Below are positions 52,844 through 62,113 of a stretch of DNA of 64,000 bases, piece after piece (position 1 is the first letter of the stretch; every line of letters starts with the position of its first letter). A program made the translations under genes and the position numbers. Source of the DNA: Streptomyces europaeiscabiei. Lineage in GTDB: Bacteria > Actinomycetota > Actinomycetes > Streptomycetales > Streptomycetaceae. Under the pieces are notes generated by a model. It searched no databases. It was not told the origin of the DNA and worked only from the letters and a program-made list of their open reading frames with translations. The DNA is taken from positions 3,724,001 to 3,788,000 of the forward strand of contig NZ_CP107841.1 in assembly GCF_036346855.1 (NCBI RefSeq). Direction: 5' to 3'.

Positions 52844-53149
52844 GTGGCAGCGCAGGATTACGACAGCCAGTTGCTGGAGTCGGTGTCGGTGCGGCGTCGA
52901 CGGCTGCGGGACGCCCTGCTGTTCGGAGCGCAGCGACAGCGGCGCTCGGTGGACGAACGGATCGGGAAGATCTTCGCCGGGATCGTCATCGCGGCGGTGT
53001 TGTGCGCGGGATGTGTGGGGTGGTCTTTCGTGTCGAACCGCATCATCGGAAAGAGCCCGTACGGAGGTTCCGTGCAGCCGTCGGGCACGCCGTCCCCGTC
53101 TGTTTCCACAGCGGTTTCCACAGCCCCGACCAGCGCTTCTACCCGGTGA
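52844..53149 (+). CDS. Single-pass membrane protein of the ESX locus
   Basis: A 101-residue protein starting at GTG 52844. A basic cytoplasmic head (VRRRRLRDALLFGAQRQRR) is followed by one helix (IFAGIVIAAVLCAGCVGWSF, about 43-62) and a short Ser/Thr/Pro tail outside. The start of EccB proteins is similar in topology (basic head, one helix), but the EccB extracytoplasmic domain is absent. It may be a minimal anchor for the secretion complex. I do not recognise a family with certainty. Confidence 0.65.
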   Translation: MAAQDYDSQLLESVSVRRRRLRDALLFGAQRQRRSVDERIGKIFAGIVIAAVLCAGCVGWSFVSNRIIGKSPYGGSVQPSGTPSPSVSTAVSTAPTSASTR

Positions 53150-53165
53150 TAGGTTCGATCGCGTG

Positions 53166-54554
53166 ATGTCTACGGGGACGTTGGGACAGGCCACGGGCGG
53201 GGCGCGGACGGCGCTCAGCCGGGTCACGCTGGTGGGCGAGCGGCGGCGGGTGGATCTCGTGCTGCCGTCTCGGGAGCCGGTCGGACTGCTGCTGCCGGAG
53301 ATCATGCGGCTGCTCGACGACCGGGTCGGCGGGCGGCCCGAGTTGCGGCATCTCGTCACCGCGGACGGTTCCGCGCTGGCGCACGACAGCACACTGGAGT
53401 CGGCCGGGGTTCCGGACGGCGCCGTACTGCGGCTCGTCCGGGCCGAGGACGCGCCGTCGGCGCCCGTCGTGCACGACGTCACGGACGAGGCGGCCGAGGA
53501 TCTCGACGCCCGCGGCTGGCGCTGGCGGCCGGCCACGCGCAGGGTCACCGCCGGGCTCGCCACGGTCGGCTGGGCCCTGGCCGCCGGAATGTTCGCACGG
53601 GCCGCGTACGAGCCCGGGGTCGTCGCCGGCACGCTGCTCGGCGTCGCGCTGGTGGCCGCGCTCGCGGGTGCGCTGTTGGGGCGGGCCGGGAAGCGGGGCC
53701 TGGCGACGACACTGATCGCGACGGCCGGTGCGCTGGGGCTGCTCGGCGCCTCGACGTCGGCGCAGGCACAGGACTGGTCCGGGACGCCGCAGGTCGCGGC
53801 CATGGCCACGGCCGGGGTCGTCACGCTCGCGCTCCTCGGGCTGTTCACCCCGCTCGGGCGGGGCGGGCTGGTCGGGGCGGGGGCGCTGGCCGGGGCCTCG
53901 GTGTGCTGGCTGGGGGTCGCCGCGACCGTGTCGGGCGCGGTGTCGCCGTCGGTGCCGGAGCAGGCCGAGGTGGGGGCCGTTCTCGCGGTGGTCTCCGTGG
54001 TCGTGCTCGGGCTGCTGCCCCGGCTGGCGCTGATGGCGTCGGGCCTCTCCGGCCTGGACGACCGGCGTTCCGGTGGCACCTCCGTGAGCCGCTTGCAGGT
54101 GTCGGCGGCGCTCACCGCCACGCACCGGGGGCTCGCCCTCGCGACGGTCACCCTGGCCGTCTCGGCCACCGCGGCCGGGGTGTTCGCGTTGCGCGCGCCC
54201 ACCAAGTGGACCGTGCTGCTGGCCGTCGTCACCATGGTCGTCCTCGCGCTGCGCGCGCGGGCGTTCCCGCTGGTCGCCGAGGTCGTGGTGCTGCTCGGCG
54301 CGGCGGCCGTGCTCGGCGTGCGGCTGGTCTCGGCCTGGCTGGACCATTCCGGCGGGGCGGCCGGTCCGCTCGCCGTCCTCGTCCTGCTCGCCCTGCTTCC
54401 GCTGCTGGTACTCGCCGTGCAGCCCGCCGAGCATGTACGGGTACGGCTCCGGCGTTTCGGCGACACCCTCGAATCCATCGGCGTCATCACTCTGTTCCCG
54501 CTGCTCATCGGGGTGTTCGGCGTGTACGGACGACTGCTCGACACGTTCGCTTAG
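53166..54554 (+). CDS. eccD: EccD-type VII secretion integral membrane protein
   Basis: A 462-residue protein (ATG 53166; GTG 53163 is adjacent). The N-terminal 95 residues form a ubiquitin-like YukD domain (SRVTLVGERRRVDLVLPSRE, ELRHLVTADGSALAHDSTLE), followed by about 11 membrane helices from residue 120 to the end. This is the EccD layout, the channel-forming subunit of ESX complexes. Confidence 0.9.
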   Translation: MSTGTLGQATGGARTALSRVTLVGERRRVDLVLPSREPVGLLLPEIMRLLDDRVGGRPELRHLVTADGSALAHDSTLESAGVPDGAVLRLVRAEDAPSAPVVHDVTDEAAEDLDARGWRWRPATRRVTAGLATVGWALAAGMFARAAYEPGVVAGTLLGVALVAALAGALLGRAGKRGLATTLIATAGALGLLGASTSAQAQDWSGTPQVAAMATAGVVTLALLGLFTPLGRGGLVGAGALAGASVCWLGVAATVSGAVSPSVPEQAEVGAVLAVVSVVVLGLLPRLALMASGLSGLDDRRSGGTSVSRLQVSAALTATHRGLALATVTLAVSATAAGVFALRAPTKWTVLLAVVTMVVLALRARAFPLVAEVVVLLGAAAVLGVRLVSAWLDHSGGAAGPLAVLVLLALLPLLVLAVQPAEHVRVRLRRFGDTLESIGVITLFPLLIGVFGVYGRLLDTFA

Positions 54555-54570
54555 GAGCTGGGGGCCGCAC

Positions 54571-56451
54571 ATGGCGCAGGCAGGGGACTGGCAGCGGGAT
54601 GTGCTGCGCGAGCTGGGCCGGCAGGAACCGGCCGGCGGGGGCGACGACGCCACCCCCGGACCACCGGAGGCTCCGGCCCGGCGGGCCGAGCCGACGCTGA
54701 GGTTGGTGCGGTCGATGCCGACGGGCCCGCCCGAGCCGACGCAGACGCCTGAACCGACGCAGACGCCCGAGGCGCCCGAGCAGCCGGGGTCCGCGCAGGG
54801 GACCGGGGACGATCGCTCCCCTCGATCGGCACCGGCCCACGGCACACCCGCGGGGCAGTCTTTGGCGCAGGCGGGGCCCGCCGTGCAGCCGCCGGCACAA
54901 GCAATGCCCGCCGTGCAGCCGCCGGCACAAGCAATGCCCGTCGCGCAGCCGCCGGCACAAGCGATGCCCGCCGTGCAGCCGCCGGCACAAGCAATGCCCG
55001 CCGTGCAGCCGCCAGCACAAGCAATGCCCGCCGTGCAGCCGCCGCACGTCCCAGAGCCACCAGTTCGTCCGACGCACGTCCCACAACCGACACCTGCCGC
55101 GCAGCCGTCGGCACACGCAGGGCCCGTCGGACAGCCTCCGGCACAAGCAGGGCCCGCCGGACAGCCTCCGGTTCAACCGATGCCCGCCGCGCACCCACCG
55201 GCACAGCCGACGCCCGGCGTGCACCCACCGGCACAGCCCGGCGTGCACCCACCGGCACAGCCCGGCGTGCACCCACCGGCACAGCCCGGCGTGCACCCAC
55301 CGGCACAGCCCGGCGTGCACCCGCCCGTCGCGTCGCCCGTCGTAGGGCCGCCCGTGCCCCACACCCCCGCCGTGGGTCCCCGCACGGGGCTCCCCCAGGT
55401 CTCCGCGCACCCGCCGGTCGCGCCCGGTGGCGGGGACCGGGCGGGGCAGCCCGGCGACGTCCCTCCAGGGTCGGGGGGCTCCCCGGCCGCACCTGCTCCC
55501 CGTGGTTCCCGTGCGCCTCAGACCCCCCTGCGCGCCCCCGACTCGGTCCCCACGATCGATCCTCGGCTCGCGCACGCGCTCGGGCGGCCGCAGCACGGGG
55601 ACTCGGTGGCCCGGCGTACGGGGCGGTCGATCCGGAAGCTCACCTCCTCCGCCGCGCAGGACGTGGCCGAGGAGACGCGGATCGCGCGGGAGCTGCAGCA
55701 GCCGGTGACGACGGGACGGGTGATCGCCGTGACGTCGATCCGGGGCGGGGTCGGGAAGTCGACGACGGCCGCGCTGCTGGGGCGGACGTTCAACCACTAC
55801 CGCCACGACCCCGTGCTGACGATGGAGGCGGACGCGGCGCTGGGCACCCTGCCGGTGCGGATGGGGGCCGACTCGGTGCGCTGGTCGGTGGCCGATCTCG
55901 CGCACATCCTGAACCCGGCGATGCAGCTCACCGATGTCACCGGGTACCTGGTGCCGGTGTCCGACGGTGGCTGGCTGCTGCCCGGGAGCCAGGGCCGGGT
56001 CGGGGCCCCGCTGGACATCCGTACGTACCGCACGGTGACCCTCGCGCTGCGGCGCTACTTCGCGGTGACGGTGGTGGACTGCGAGACCCTGCCGGGCGAG
56101 GTGGCCCGTACGGCGATGGACACGGCCCACGCGCGTGTGGTCGTCGCGCCGATGACCGCGGAGGGCGTCAACGGCACCCGCCAGGTCCTGGACTGGCTCG
56201 GCCAGTTGCCGCACTCCGCGCTCGCCTCGACCGTCGTCGCGCTGACCGCCAACTCCCCCGACCTCACGCTGGACCTCAAAACGGCGGTCGCGCATCTCAG
56301 GGAGTCCGGCGTCCACGTCGTCCCCGTCCCCTACGACCGCCACCTCGCCCAGGGCGGCCCCATCCGCACCGCGCTGCTGGGGCAGGAGACCCGTGAAGCG
56401 GCGATCACGCTGGCGGCGGAGGCGATGACCCGGGCGGTGCGGATGCGATGA
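54571..56451 (+). CDS. EspI-like MinD/ParA ATPase with long proline-rich head
   Basis: A 626-residue protein; ATG 54571. Residues about 20-345 are Pro/Ala/Gln-rich with two repeat arrays (QAMPAVQPPA and PAQPGVHP types). From about 350 there is a SIMIBI P-loop ATPase: VIAVTSIRGGVGKSTTAALL (deviant Walker A KGGxGKS form with R), MEADAALGTL, VVDCETLPGEVARTAMDTAH and VVAPMTAEGVNGTRQVLDWL. Mycobacterial EspI has the same architecture and sits in the ESX-1 locus. It may regulate secretion according to ATP state. Confidence 0.88.
   Translation: MAQAGDWQRDVLRELGRQEPAGGGDDATPGPPEAPARRAEPTLRLVRSMPTGPPEPTQTPEPTQTPEAPEQPGSAQGTGDDRSPRSAPAHGTPAGQSLAQAGPAVQPPAQAMPAVQPPAQAMPVAQPPAQAMPAVQPPAQAMPAVQPPAQAMPAVQPPHVPEPPVRPTHVPQPTPAAQPSAHAGPVGQPPAQAGPAGQPPVQPMPAAHPPAQPTPGVHPPAQPGVHPPAQPGVHPPAQPGVHPPAQPGVHPPVASPVVGPPVPHTPAVGPRTGLPQVSAHPPVAPGGGDRAGQPGDVPPGSGGSPAAPAPRGSRAPQTPLRAPDSVPTIDPRLAHALGRPQHGDSVARRTGRSIRKLTSSAAQDVAEETRIARELQQPVTTGRVIAVTSIRGGVGKSTTAALLGRTFNHYRHDPVLTMEADAALGTLPVRMGADSVRWSVADLAHILNPAMQLTDVTGYLVPVSDGGWLLPGSQGRVGAPLDIRTYRTVTLALRRYFAVTVVDCETLPGEVARTAMDTAHARVVVAPMTAEGVNGTRQVLDWLGQLPHSALASTVVALTANSPDLTLDLKTAVAHLRESGVHVVPVPYDRHLAQGGPIRTALLGQETREAAITLAAEAMTRAVRMR
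54871..55043. repeat. 30-bp tandem repeats in the EspI-like gene
   Basis: Five full 30-bp units and one partial, starting 54871, 54901, 54931, 54961, 54991 and 55021. Each encodes ten residues such as QAMPAVQPPA. Confidence 0.92.
55213..55320. repeat. 24-bp tandem repeats in the EspI-like gene
   Basis: Four identical 24-bp units (55213, 55237, 55261, 55285) and half a fifth, encoding PGVHPPAQ-type octapeptides. Confidence 0.92.
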
Positions 56452-56491
56452 CCACGGCAGCCACCCGAGAGATACGAGAAGGGGTCCGTCC

Positions 56492-59400
56492 GTGACCCAG
56501 CAGTTGATCCATCGGCCCGCGCGGAGCACCCGGCCGCTCGGGGCCGCCGGGGCCCGGACGATCGAGCCGCCGCCGAACCTCCCGGAGGGCAAGGCGGGGA
56601 CGGCGGCGACGGCGCTGCTGCCGATGGCGGGTGTCATGGGCTCGGTCGTGATGATGACCGTGATCCGGAACAGCCAGTTCGCGGCACTCGGCGCGATCGT
56701 CCTGGTGTTCGCGCTGCTCGGCGCGGTCGCCCTCTTCCTCTCCCAGCGCGGCAAGGCCCAGCGCACCCGGCGTACGCAGCGGGAGCGGTATCTGGAGTAT
56801 CTGGAGGAGCTGCGCGAGGAGTTCGGCACCGACGAGCGGCAGCGGCGGCAGCTCGCGCGGGTGCTCGATCCGCCCCCGGAGGCGCTGTACGACCTGGTGC
56901 GCGACCCCGCCCGGCTCTGGGAACGGCGGCGGCAGGACACCGACTTCCTGCGGGTGCGGGTCGGCACCGGTGACGTACCCGTGGCGGACCTGGCCATCGG
57001 GCAGAACCAGGGCGGGGTGCTGACCCCGCCGGACCCGTTCATGCTGAACGAGGCGCGGGCGCTGCTGGCCCGCTACTCCGTCGCCAACGACTGCCCGATC
57101 ACCGTGCCGTTGGACCGCGCGGGCAATGTCAGCGTGGTCGGCGACCGGGAGGGTGTGCTGCGGGTGGCCCGCGCACTCCTCGTCCAGATCGCCGTCTCGC
57201 ACGCGCCGGACGACGTGGCCGTGGCGCTCGGGGTGCCCGGCGAGCGGCTGGCGGACTGGGAGTGGGCCAAGTGGCTGCCGCATGTGCTGGACGGACAGGA
57301 GCACGACGGCCCGGTGGCGGCCCGCCGTATCGCGCCGAGCCTGCCGCAGCTGGCCCGGCACTTCCGTCATGAGCTGGGCCGACGTGCCTCGTACGCGGCG
57401 GAGGTGCGCCGAGGGCTCGCCGACCGCAAGGCGCTGAGGCTGGCGTCCCGCATGCTCGTCGTGAGCGACGAGTACGGGGAGACGGCCGCCGAACTGCCCC
57501 GGCCCGACACGGCGGTCGGGCTGCCGGACATGGGGGTCACCGTGCTGCACCTGCTGGAGGAGCAGGTCCACGAGCCCGATCAGGTGTCGGTGCGGATCAC
57601 CGTGCGGGGCGATCAGGTGGTGGTGGAGGATCTTCGTGCGCCGGACCCCCTCTCGATCGCGGAGCCCCACACCGTCCCGGCCGCGCACGGCACCTCCGAC
57701 CACGTCACCGCCGCCGGTGCCGAAGGCCTCGCCCGGCTGCTCGCGCCGCTGCGGCTGTCCGCGGAGTCGGCCGCCGAGGGCACCCCGGTCACCGGTCCCG
57801 TCGACTTCCCGGGCCTCCTCGGCATCGACGACCCGGCCGTCCTGAACCTGGTCGACCTCTGGGCGCCGCGCCGTGAGCGTGACTTCCTGCGCGTGCCCAT
57901 CGGCTTGACCGACCGTCACGAACCCGTGCTCCTCGACCTCAAGGAGTCCTCTGAGCTGGGCATGGGCCCGCACGGGCTGTGCGTCGGCGCGACCGGTTCC
58001 GGTAAGAGCGAGCTGCTGCGCACCCTCGTGCTGGCGCTCGCCGCCACCCACTCCCCCGAGGATCTGGCCCTCGTCCTGGTCGACTACAAGGGCGGGGCGA
58101 CCTTCGCCCCGTTCACCGAACTCCCCCACGTGGCCGGTGTGATCACCAACCTGGAGAACCAGGCGGGGCTCGTCGAGCGCGTCCACTCCAGCCTCGCGGG
58201 CGAGGTCAAGCGGCGGCAGCAGGTACTGAAGGACGCGGGGAACGTGGCCGACATCGGGCACTACGCCGCCCTGCGCGCGACCCGGCGCCCGGACCTCGAA
58301 CCGCTCCCCCACCTCTTCGTCGTGATCGACGAGTTCGGTGAACTGCTCACCGCCAAGCCGGACTTCATCGACCTGTTCCTGTCCATCGGCCGCATCGGGC
58401 GTTCCATCGGCGTCCACCTCCTGCTCTCCAGCCAGCGCATCGAGGGCGGCAAGCTCAAGGGCCTGGACACCTATCTCTCGTACCGGCTGGGGTTGCGCAC
58501 CTTCTCCGCCGACGAGTCGCGGACCGTGCTCGACACGACCGACGCCTTCCATCTGCCGCCGCTGCCGGGCTTCGGCTATCTGAAGGTGGACACCTCGACG
58601 TACGAGCGGTTCAAGGCGGGGTACGTGTCGGGTGCGTACCGGGGTCCGGCGTTGGTCGCGCAGGAGGACGACACGCCGCTGGCCTGGGCGTATCCGACGT
58701 ACAACACGCTCGACAGCGCGTCCGCCACGAACGCGGTCGTCGACGAGCCCAAGGCGACCGAGCGGGAGACGGGGCCGACCGTGATGTCGGTGATGGTGGA
58801 CCAACTCGCCTCCGCCGCACGGCCGGTGCGGCGGATCTGGCTGCCGCCGCTGCCGGACGCGATCACGCTGGACACGGCGGCCGGGCCCGTGCAGATCGAC
58901 GAGCGGGGGCTTCAACTCGCCTCCGCCAGGGGACCGTTGCGGGTGCCGCTCGGGGTGCTGGACGATCCGGCGAAGCAGTGGCAGGGGCACTGGGTGCTCG
59001 ATCTGACGGTCGCGGGCGGGCACGCGGCGGTGATCGGCGGCCCGCAGTCCGGCAAGACGACGCTGCTGCGGACGCTCGCGCTCTCGCTCGCCACGACCCA
59101 CACGCCCGCCGAAGTCGCCCTCTACGGGCTGGACCTGGTGGGTGGCGGGCTGTCCGCGCTCTCCGGGCTGCCGCACGTCGGCGGGATCGCCGGGCGGGCC
59201 GACCGGGAGCGGGCCGCGCGGACGGTCGCCGAGGTGCGGACGATGCTGGCCGAGCGGGAGGAGCTGTTCCGGGAGCACGGGATCGACTCCGTCGACCAGC
59301 TGCGGCACCTGCGTGGGCAGGGCGGGCTGCGGGAGCTGGGATCCACCGACATCGTGCTCATCATCGACGGATTCGGCGCGCTGCGCGACGAGTTCGCCGA

Positions 59401-60520
59401 GCTGGACGACACGGTCGTGGATCTGCTCAAGCGCGGTGGCGGCTACGGCATCCATGTCGTCGGCGGCATGCTCCGCTGGAACGACGTACGGATCGCGACG
59501 CAGTCGATGTTCGGGACCCGGGTGGAGCTGCGGCTCAACGACCCGAGCGATTCGAGCGTCGACCGCAAGCTCTCCGAGACGCTGTCGCCCGACACTCCCG
59601 GGCGTGTCCTGACCGACGGCAAACTGTTCGCGCAGGCCGCGCTCCCCCGCCTCGACGGGCGGCCGTCGACGGGTGACCTCGGTCCGGCGCTGGAGAACGC
59701 GGCCCGTACGATCCGCTCCACCTGGCACGGTGAACTGGCCGCGCCCGTAAGGGTGTTGCCGACGAGGCTGTCGTCCGACCGGCTGCCGGCGCTGGTCGCC
59801 GAGCCGCACCGGGTGCCGATCGGTGTGGACCAGGACGCCCTGGCGCCCGCCCTCCTGGACCTCTTCGGCTCGGACCAGCATCTGCTGATCCTGGGCGACA
59901 ACGAGTGCGGCAAGACGAACCTGCTCAAGCTGGTCGCCGCGCAGCTGGTTCAGCGGTACTCGGACGAGGAGCTGGTCTTCGGTGTCTTCGACCCCCGGCG
60001 CGGGCTGCGGGGTGTGATCCCGGAGCCGTACCGGGGCGGGTACGCGCACAACGCGAAGCTCGCGGCGGGCCTGGCGACGGGTATCGCGAGCGAGCTGGAG
60101 AAGCGGATGCCGCAGAGCGCCGACCCGGACGCACTGACCGACGAGCCCACGTTCACGGGCCCGCGGATCGTGATCCTGGTCGACGACTACGACATCCTCA
60201 CCACCGCCGGACAGCAGCCGCTGGCACCGTTCCTGCCGTATGTGTCGTCGGCGCAGGACATCGGGCTGCACTTCGTGATCACGCGCCGGGTGGCGGGCTC
60301 GTCCCGGGCGATGTACGAACCGCTGCTGCAGACCCTCCGCGAGACCGGTACGGCCGCGCTGCTCATGACCGGCGAGCGCAGCGAGGGCCAGCTCTTCCCG
60401 GGCCTGTACGCCTCGGCGCAGCCGGCCGGGCGTGGCACGCTGGTCCGCCGGGGCCGGCCCCACCAGCTGATCCAGACCGCCGTGGCAACCGACAAGAACC
60501 CCGAAGGACTCCCGCTGTGA
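56492..60520 (+). CDS. eccC: EccC FtsK/SpoIIIE-type ATPase of type VII secretion
   Basis: A 1342-residue motor protein starting at GTG 56492 (AGAAGGGG upstream). Two helices near residues 38-80 anchor it. Three P-loop domains follow: GATGSGKSELLRTL (about 500), GGPQSGKTTLLRTL (about 849) and GDNECGKTNLLKL (about 1134). The first has the full set including LVLVDYKGGATF and HLFVVIDEFGELL; the second has VLIIDGFG and the third ILVDDYD as Walker B. EccCa and EccCb are fused here. It powers secretion and recognises Esx substrates. Confidence 0.95.
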   Translation: MTQQLIHRPARSTRPLGAAGARTIEPPPNLPEGKAGTAATALLPMAGVMGSVVMMTVIRNSQFAALGAIVLVFALLGAVALFLSQRGKAQRTRRTQRERYLEYLEELREEFGTDERQRRQLARVLDPPPEALYDLVRDPARLWERRRQDTDFLRVRVGTGDVPVADLAIGQNQGGVLTPPDPFMLNEARALLARYSVANDCPITVPLDRAGNVSVVGDREGVLRVARALLVQIAVSHAPDDVAVALGVPGERLADWEWAKWLPHVLDGQEHDGPVAARRIAPSLPQLARHFRHELGRRASYAAEVRRGLADRKALRLASRMLVVSDEYGETAAELPRPDTAVGLPDMGVTVLHLLEEQVHEPDQVSVRITVRGDQVVVEDLRAPDPLSIAEPHTVPAAHGTSDHVTAAGAEGLARLLAPLRLSAESAAEGTPVTGPVDFPGLLGIDDPAVLNLVDLWAPRRERDFLRVPIGLTDRHEPVLLDLKESSELGMGPHGLCVGATGSGKSELLRTLVLALAATHSPEDLALVLVDYKGGATFAPFTELPHVAGVITNLENQAGLVERVHSSLAGEVKRRQQVLKDAGNVADIGHYAALRATRRPDLEPLPHLFVVIDEFGELLTAKPDFIDLFLSIGRIGRSIGVHLLLSSQRIEGGKLKGLDTYLSYRLGLRTFSADESRTVLDTTDAFHLPPLPGFGYLKVDTSTYERFKAGYVSGAYRGPALVAQEDDTPLAWAYPTYNTLDSASATNAVVDEPKATERETGPTVMSVMVDQLASAARPVRRIWLPPLPDAITLDTAAGPVQIDERGLQLASARGPLRVPLGVLDDPAKQWQGHWVLDLTVAGGHAAVIGGPQSGKTTLLRTLALSLATTHTPAEVALYGLDLVGGGLSALSGLPHVGGIAGRADRERAARTVAEVRTMLAEREELFREHGIDSVDQLRHLRGQGGLRELGSTDIVLIIDGFGALRDEFAELDDTVVDLLKRGGGYGIHVVGGMLRWNDVRIATQSMFGTRVELRLNDPSDSSVDRKLSETLSPDTPGRVLTDGKLFAQAALPRLDGRPSTGDLGPALENAARTIRSTWHGELAAPVRVLPTRLSSDRLPALVAEPHRVPIGVDQDALAPALLDLFGSDQHLLILGDNECGKTNLLKLVAAQLVQRYSDEELVFGVFDPRRGLRGVIPEPYRGGYAHNAKLAAGLATGIASELEKRMPQSADPDALTDEPTFTGPRIVILVDDYDILTTAGQQPLAPFLPYVSSAQDIGLHFVITRRVAGSSRAMYEPLLQTLRETGTAALLMTGERSEGQLFPGLYASAQPAGRGTLVRRGRPHQLIQTAVATDKNPEGLPL

Positions 60521-60545
60521 CCCCCGGAGGACTCCCGCTGTGACC
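60502..60545. repeat. 23-bp direct duplication at the eccC stop
   Basis: CCGAAGGACTCCCGCTGTGA and CCGGAGGACTCCCGCTGTGA recur with 23-bp period. The duplication copied the end of eccC together with the GTG start and RBS-like GGAGGA of the next gene, leaving an 8-codon frame (GTG 60516-60518) between them. Confidence 0.85.
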
Positions 60546-61985
60546 AAGGACGTCATCGCCCTCACCCCGAAGATGCCCGACGTCTGGACCCTCATGACGA
60601 GTCTGTACGCCGGCGGCTCCGACCTGGACCTGTCGGCGGCGGCCGACGGCGCGGTCGTCCAGCTGCACGGTCCCGGCGGCCGACCGCTGGTGTCCGTGGA
60701 GTCGCCGGTGCTCGTGCAGGTGCCCGGTGAGGCGGAGCGGCTGCTCGGGCAGGCCGTTCAGGCCCCGTTCTGGTGGACGGAGGCGCGGGCGTCCACGGCG
60801 GTGCCGGAGGCGGAGCGGCTCGCGGGCGTGGTGTGCGGGCGGCTCAACGCCCTGCTGGGCGGCTCCACCTGGCCTCCCGGGGCGGCGAGCACGAAGGTGG
60901 TGGACGTGTCGGCCGTGCCGTCGGCCGGGTCGGGGCAGCCCGCCGTGGACGTGGTGACCGAGCATGCGGCCGTCGTCCTCGTCGACCGGCCGGTGGTGGC
61001 CCTGACCAGCTGGCTCGCGGAGATCATGCGGACGGCCGTGGCGTCCCGGCGGTCCCTGCAGATCGTCACGCCGCCCGGTGTACGCCTGACCACCGCCGCC
61101 CGTACGACACTCGCGCGCGTCCCCAACCGCTGGGTCGTCCAGGACCCGGAGTGCGGGTACTACGACGGGCTGTCGGGGGCGGTGCTGCGCTGGCAGGACG
61201 GGGCGTTCTCGCCGGCGTTCGCGCAGGACGGGACGGCGGCCGTGGCCGCCGCGTTCACGCGCCCGGCGAGCGGTCCGGCGAGCGGCCCGGCGGACGAGGC
61301 GCCGGGCCGGCAGCTGATCGTCGCCCTCCGTACGGTGCACCGGGCCGACGAGGGGCTGCTGCTGGGCGGCGCCCTGGAGGCGGCGTGGGAGGCACTGACG
61401 GGGACGGCGCCGGCCGGCTGGGGTACCGCCGAGCCCGTCAACCTCCCCTGGTCGCCACGGCAGTTGACCGACCTGGCCCGGGAGCGGGTGCCCGAGCCGT
61501 CGCAGCTGGTCGTCGTCGGCACCCCGGACCGGCCGGCCATGGCGACGGTCCGGGTGACGCGTACGACGAAGGGCGTGGAGGAGGACGTGGTCCTGACCGT
61601 CGGGTACACGGCCGGCGAGGACGTGCCGCTGGAGCGGATCGAGCCGCTGGCCGACACGCTGGTCCGGGAGCACGGGCTGCGGACCATGCTGGCCTCGGTG
61701 CGGGTGGCGCGTGCCGACCTGACGACCGCGCCCCGCCTGGAGGGACCGCCGCTGCCCGCGGCCTTCACGCTCGGCCCGGACGACGTGCACACCATCGGGC
61801 TGGACCGCGCGCGGCGGCCCCCGGTCGAGGTCCGGGCGGTCCACCTCGGCCCGACGTCCCGTCCGGCGCTGCACTACCCCCTCGGGGACGGTACGGACAC
61901 CGAGGCGTGGGCGCGGTTCCAGCAGCTCACGGCCCATCTCAAGGGTGATCGTTCCCAGCCATCCGCCCCTGGTCAGCAAGGGTGA
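60540..61985 (+). CDS. ESX-associated soluble protein (DUF6177-like)
   Basis: A 481-residue protein starting at GTG 60540 with GGAGGA upstream. There is no signal or membrane helix. MTKDVIALTPKMPDVWTLMT at the start and VSVESPVLVQVPGEAERLLG are features I associate with DUF6177 proteins found beside streptomycete eccC genes; the rest (RWVVQDPECGYYDGLSG, LREHGLRTMLASVRVARADL) gives no enzymatic motif. It occupies the place where other loci have eccE but lacks the EccE helices. Function unknown; a cytosolic chaperone or adaptor is possible. Confidence 0.7.
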   Translation: MTKDVIALTPKMPDVWTLMTSLYAGGSDLDLSAAADGAVVQLHGPGGRPLVSVESPVLVQVPGEAERLLGQAVQAPFWWTEARASTAVPEAERLAGVVCGRLNALLGGSTWPPGAASTKVVDVSAVPSAGSGQPAVDVVTEHAAVVLVDRPVVALTSWLAEIMRTAVASRRSLQIVTPPGVRLTTAARTTLARVPNRWVVQDPECGYYDGLSGAVLRWQDGAFSPAFAQDGTAAVAAAFTRPASGPASGPADEAPGRQLIVALRTVHRADEGLLLGGALEAAWEALTGTAPAGWGTAEPVNLPWSPRQLTDLARERVPEPSQLVVVGTPDRPAMATVRVTRTTKGVEEDVVLTVGYTAGEDVPLERIEPLADTLVREHGLRTMLASVRVARADLTTAPRLEGPPLPAAFTLGPDDVHTIGLDRARRPPVEVRAVHLGPTSRPALHYPLGDGTDTEAWARFQQLTAHLKGDRSQPSAPGQQG

Positions 61986-62113
61986 CTCGCGTCACTAACA
62001 CAACGACCAATACCACCAGTACGAGTTCTGACCGGCAAAGGATGTACCGGCCTGACCTGGGTCTCTAACCTCCCGGCAACAGCTGCCAGAAGGCACGCGC
62101 CAGGAGGAGAACC

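Noticed and set aside
60516..60542. Eight-codon frame between eccC and the following gene as a leader peptide
   Set aside because: It is fully explained by the 23-bp duplication and copies the eccC tail; no attenuation structure was seen.
61986..62113. Riboswitch in the leader of the ABC importer
   Set aside because: No TPP, cobalamin, SAM or other signature was recognised; only a good ribosome site is evident.
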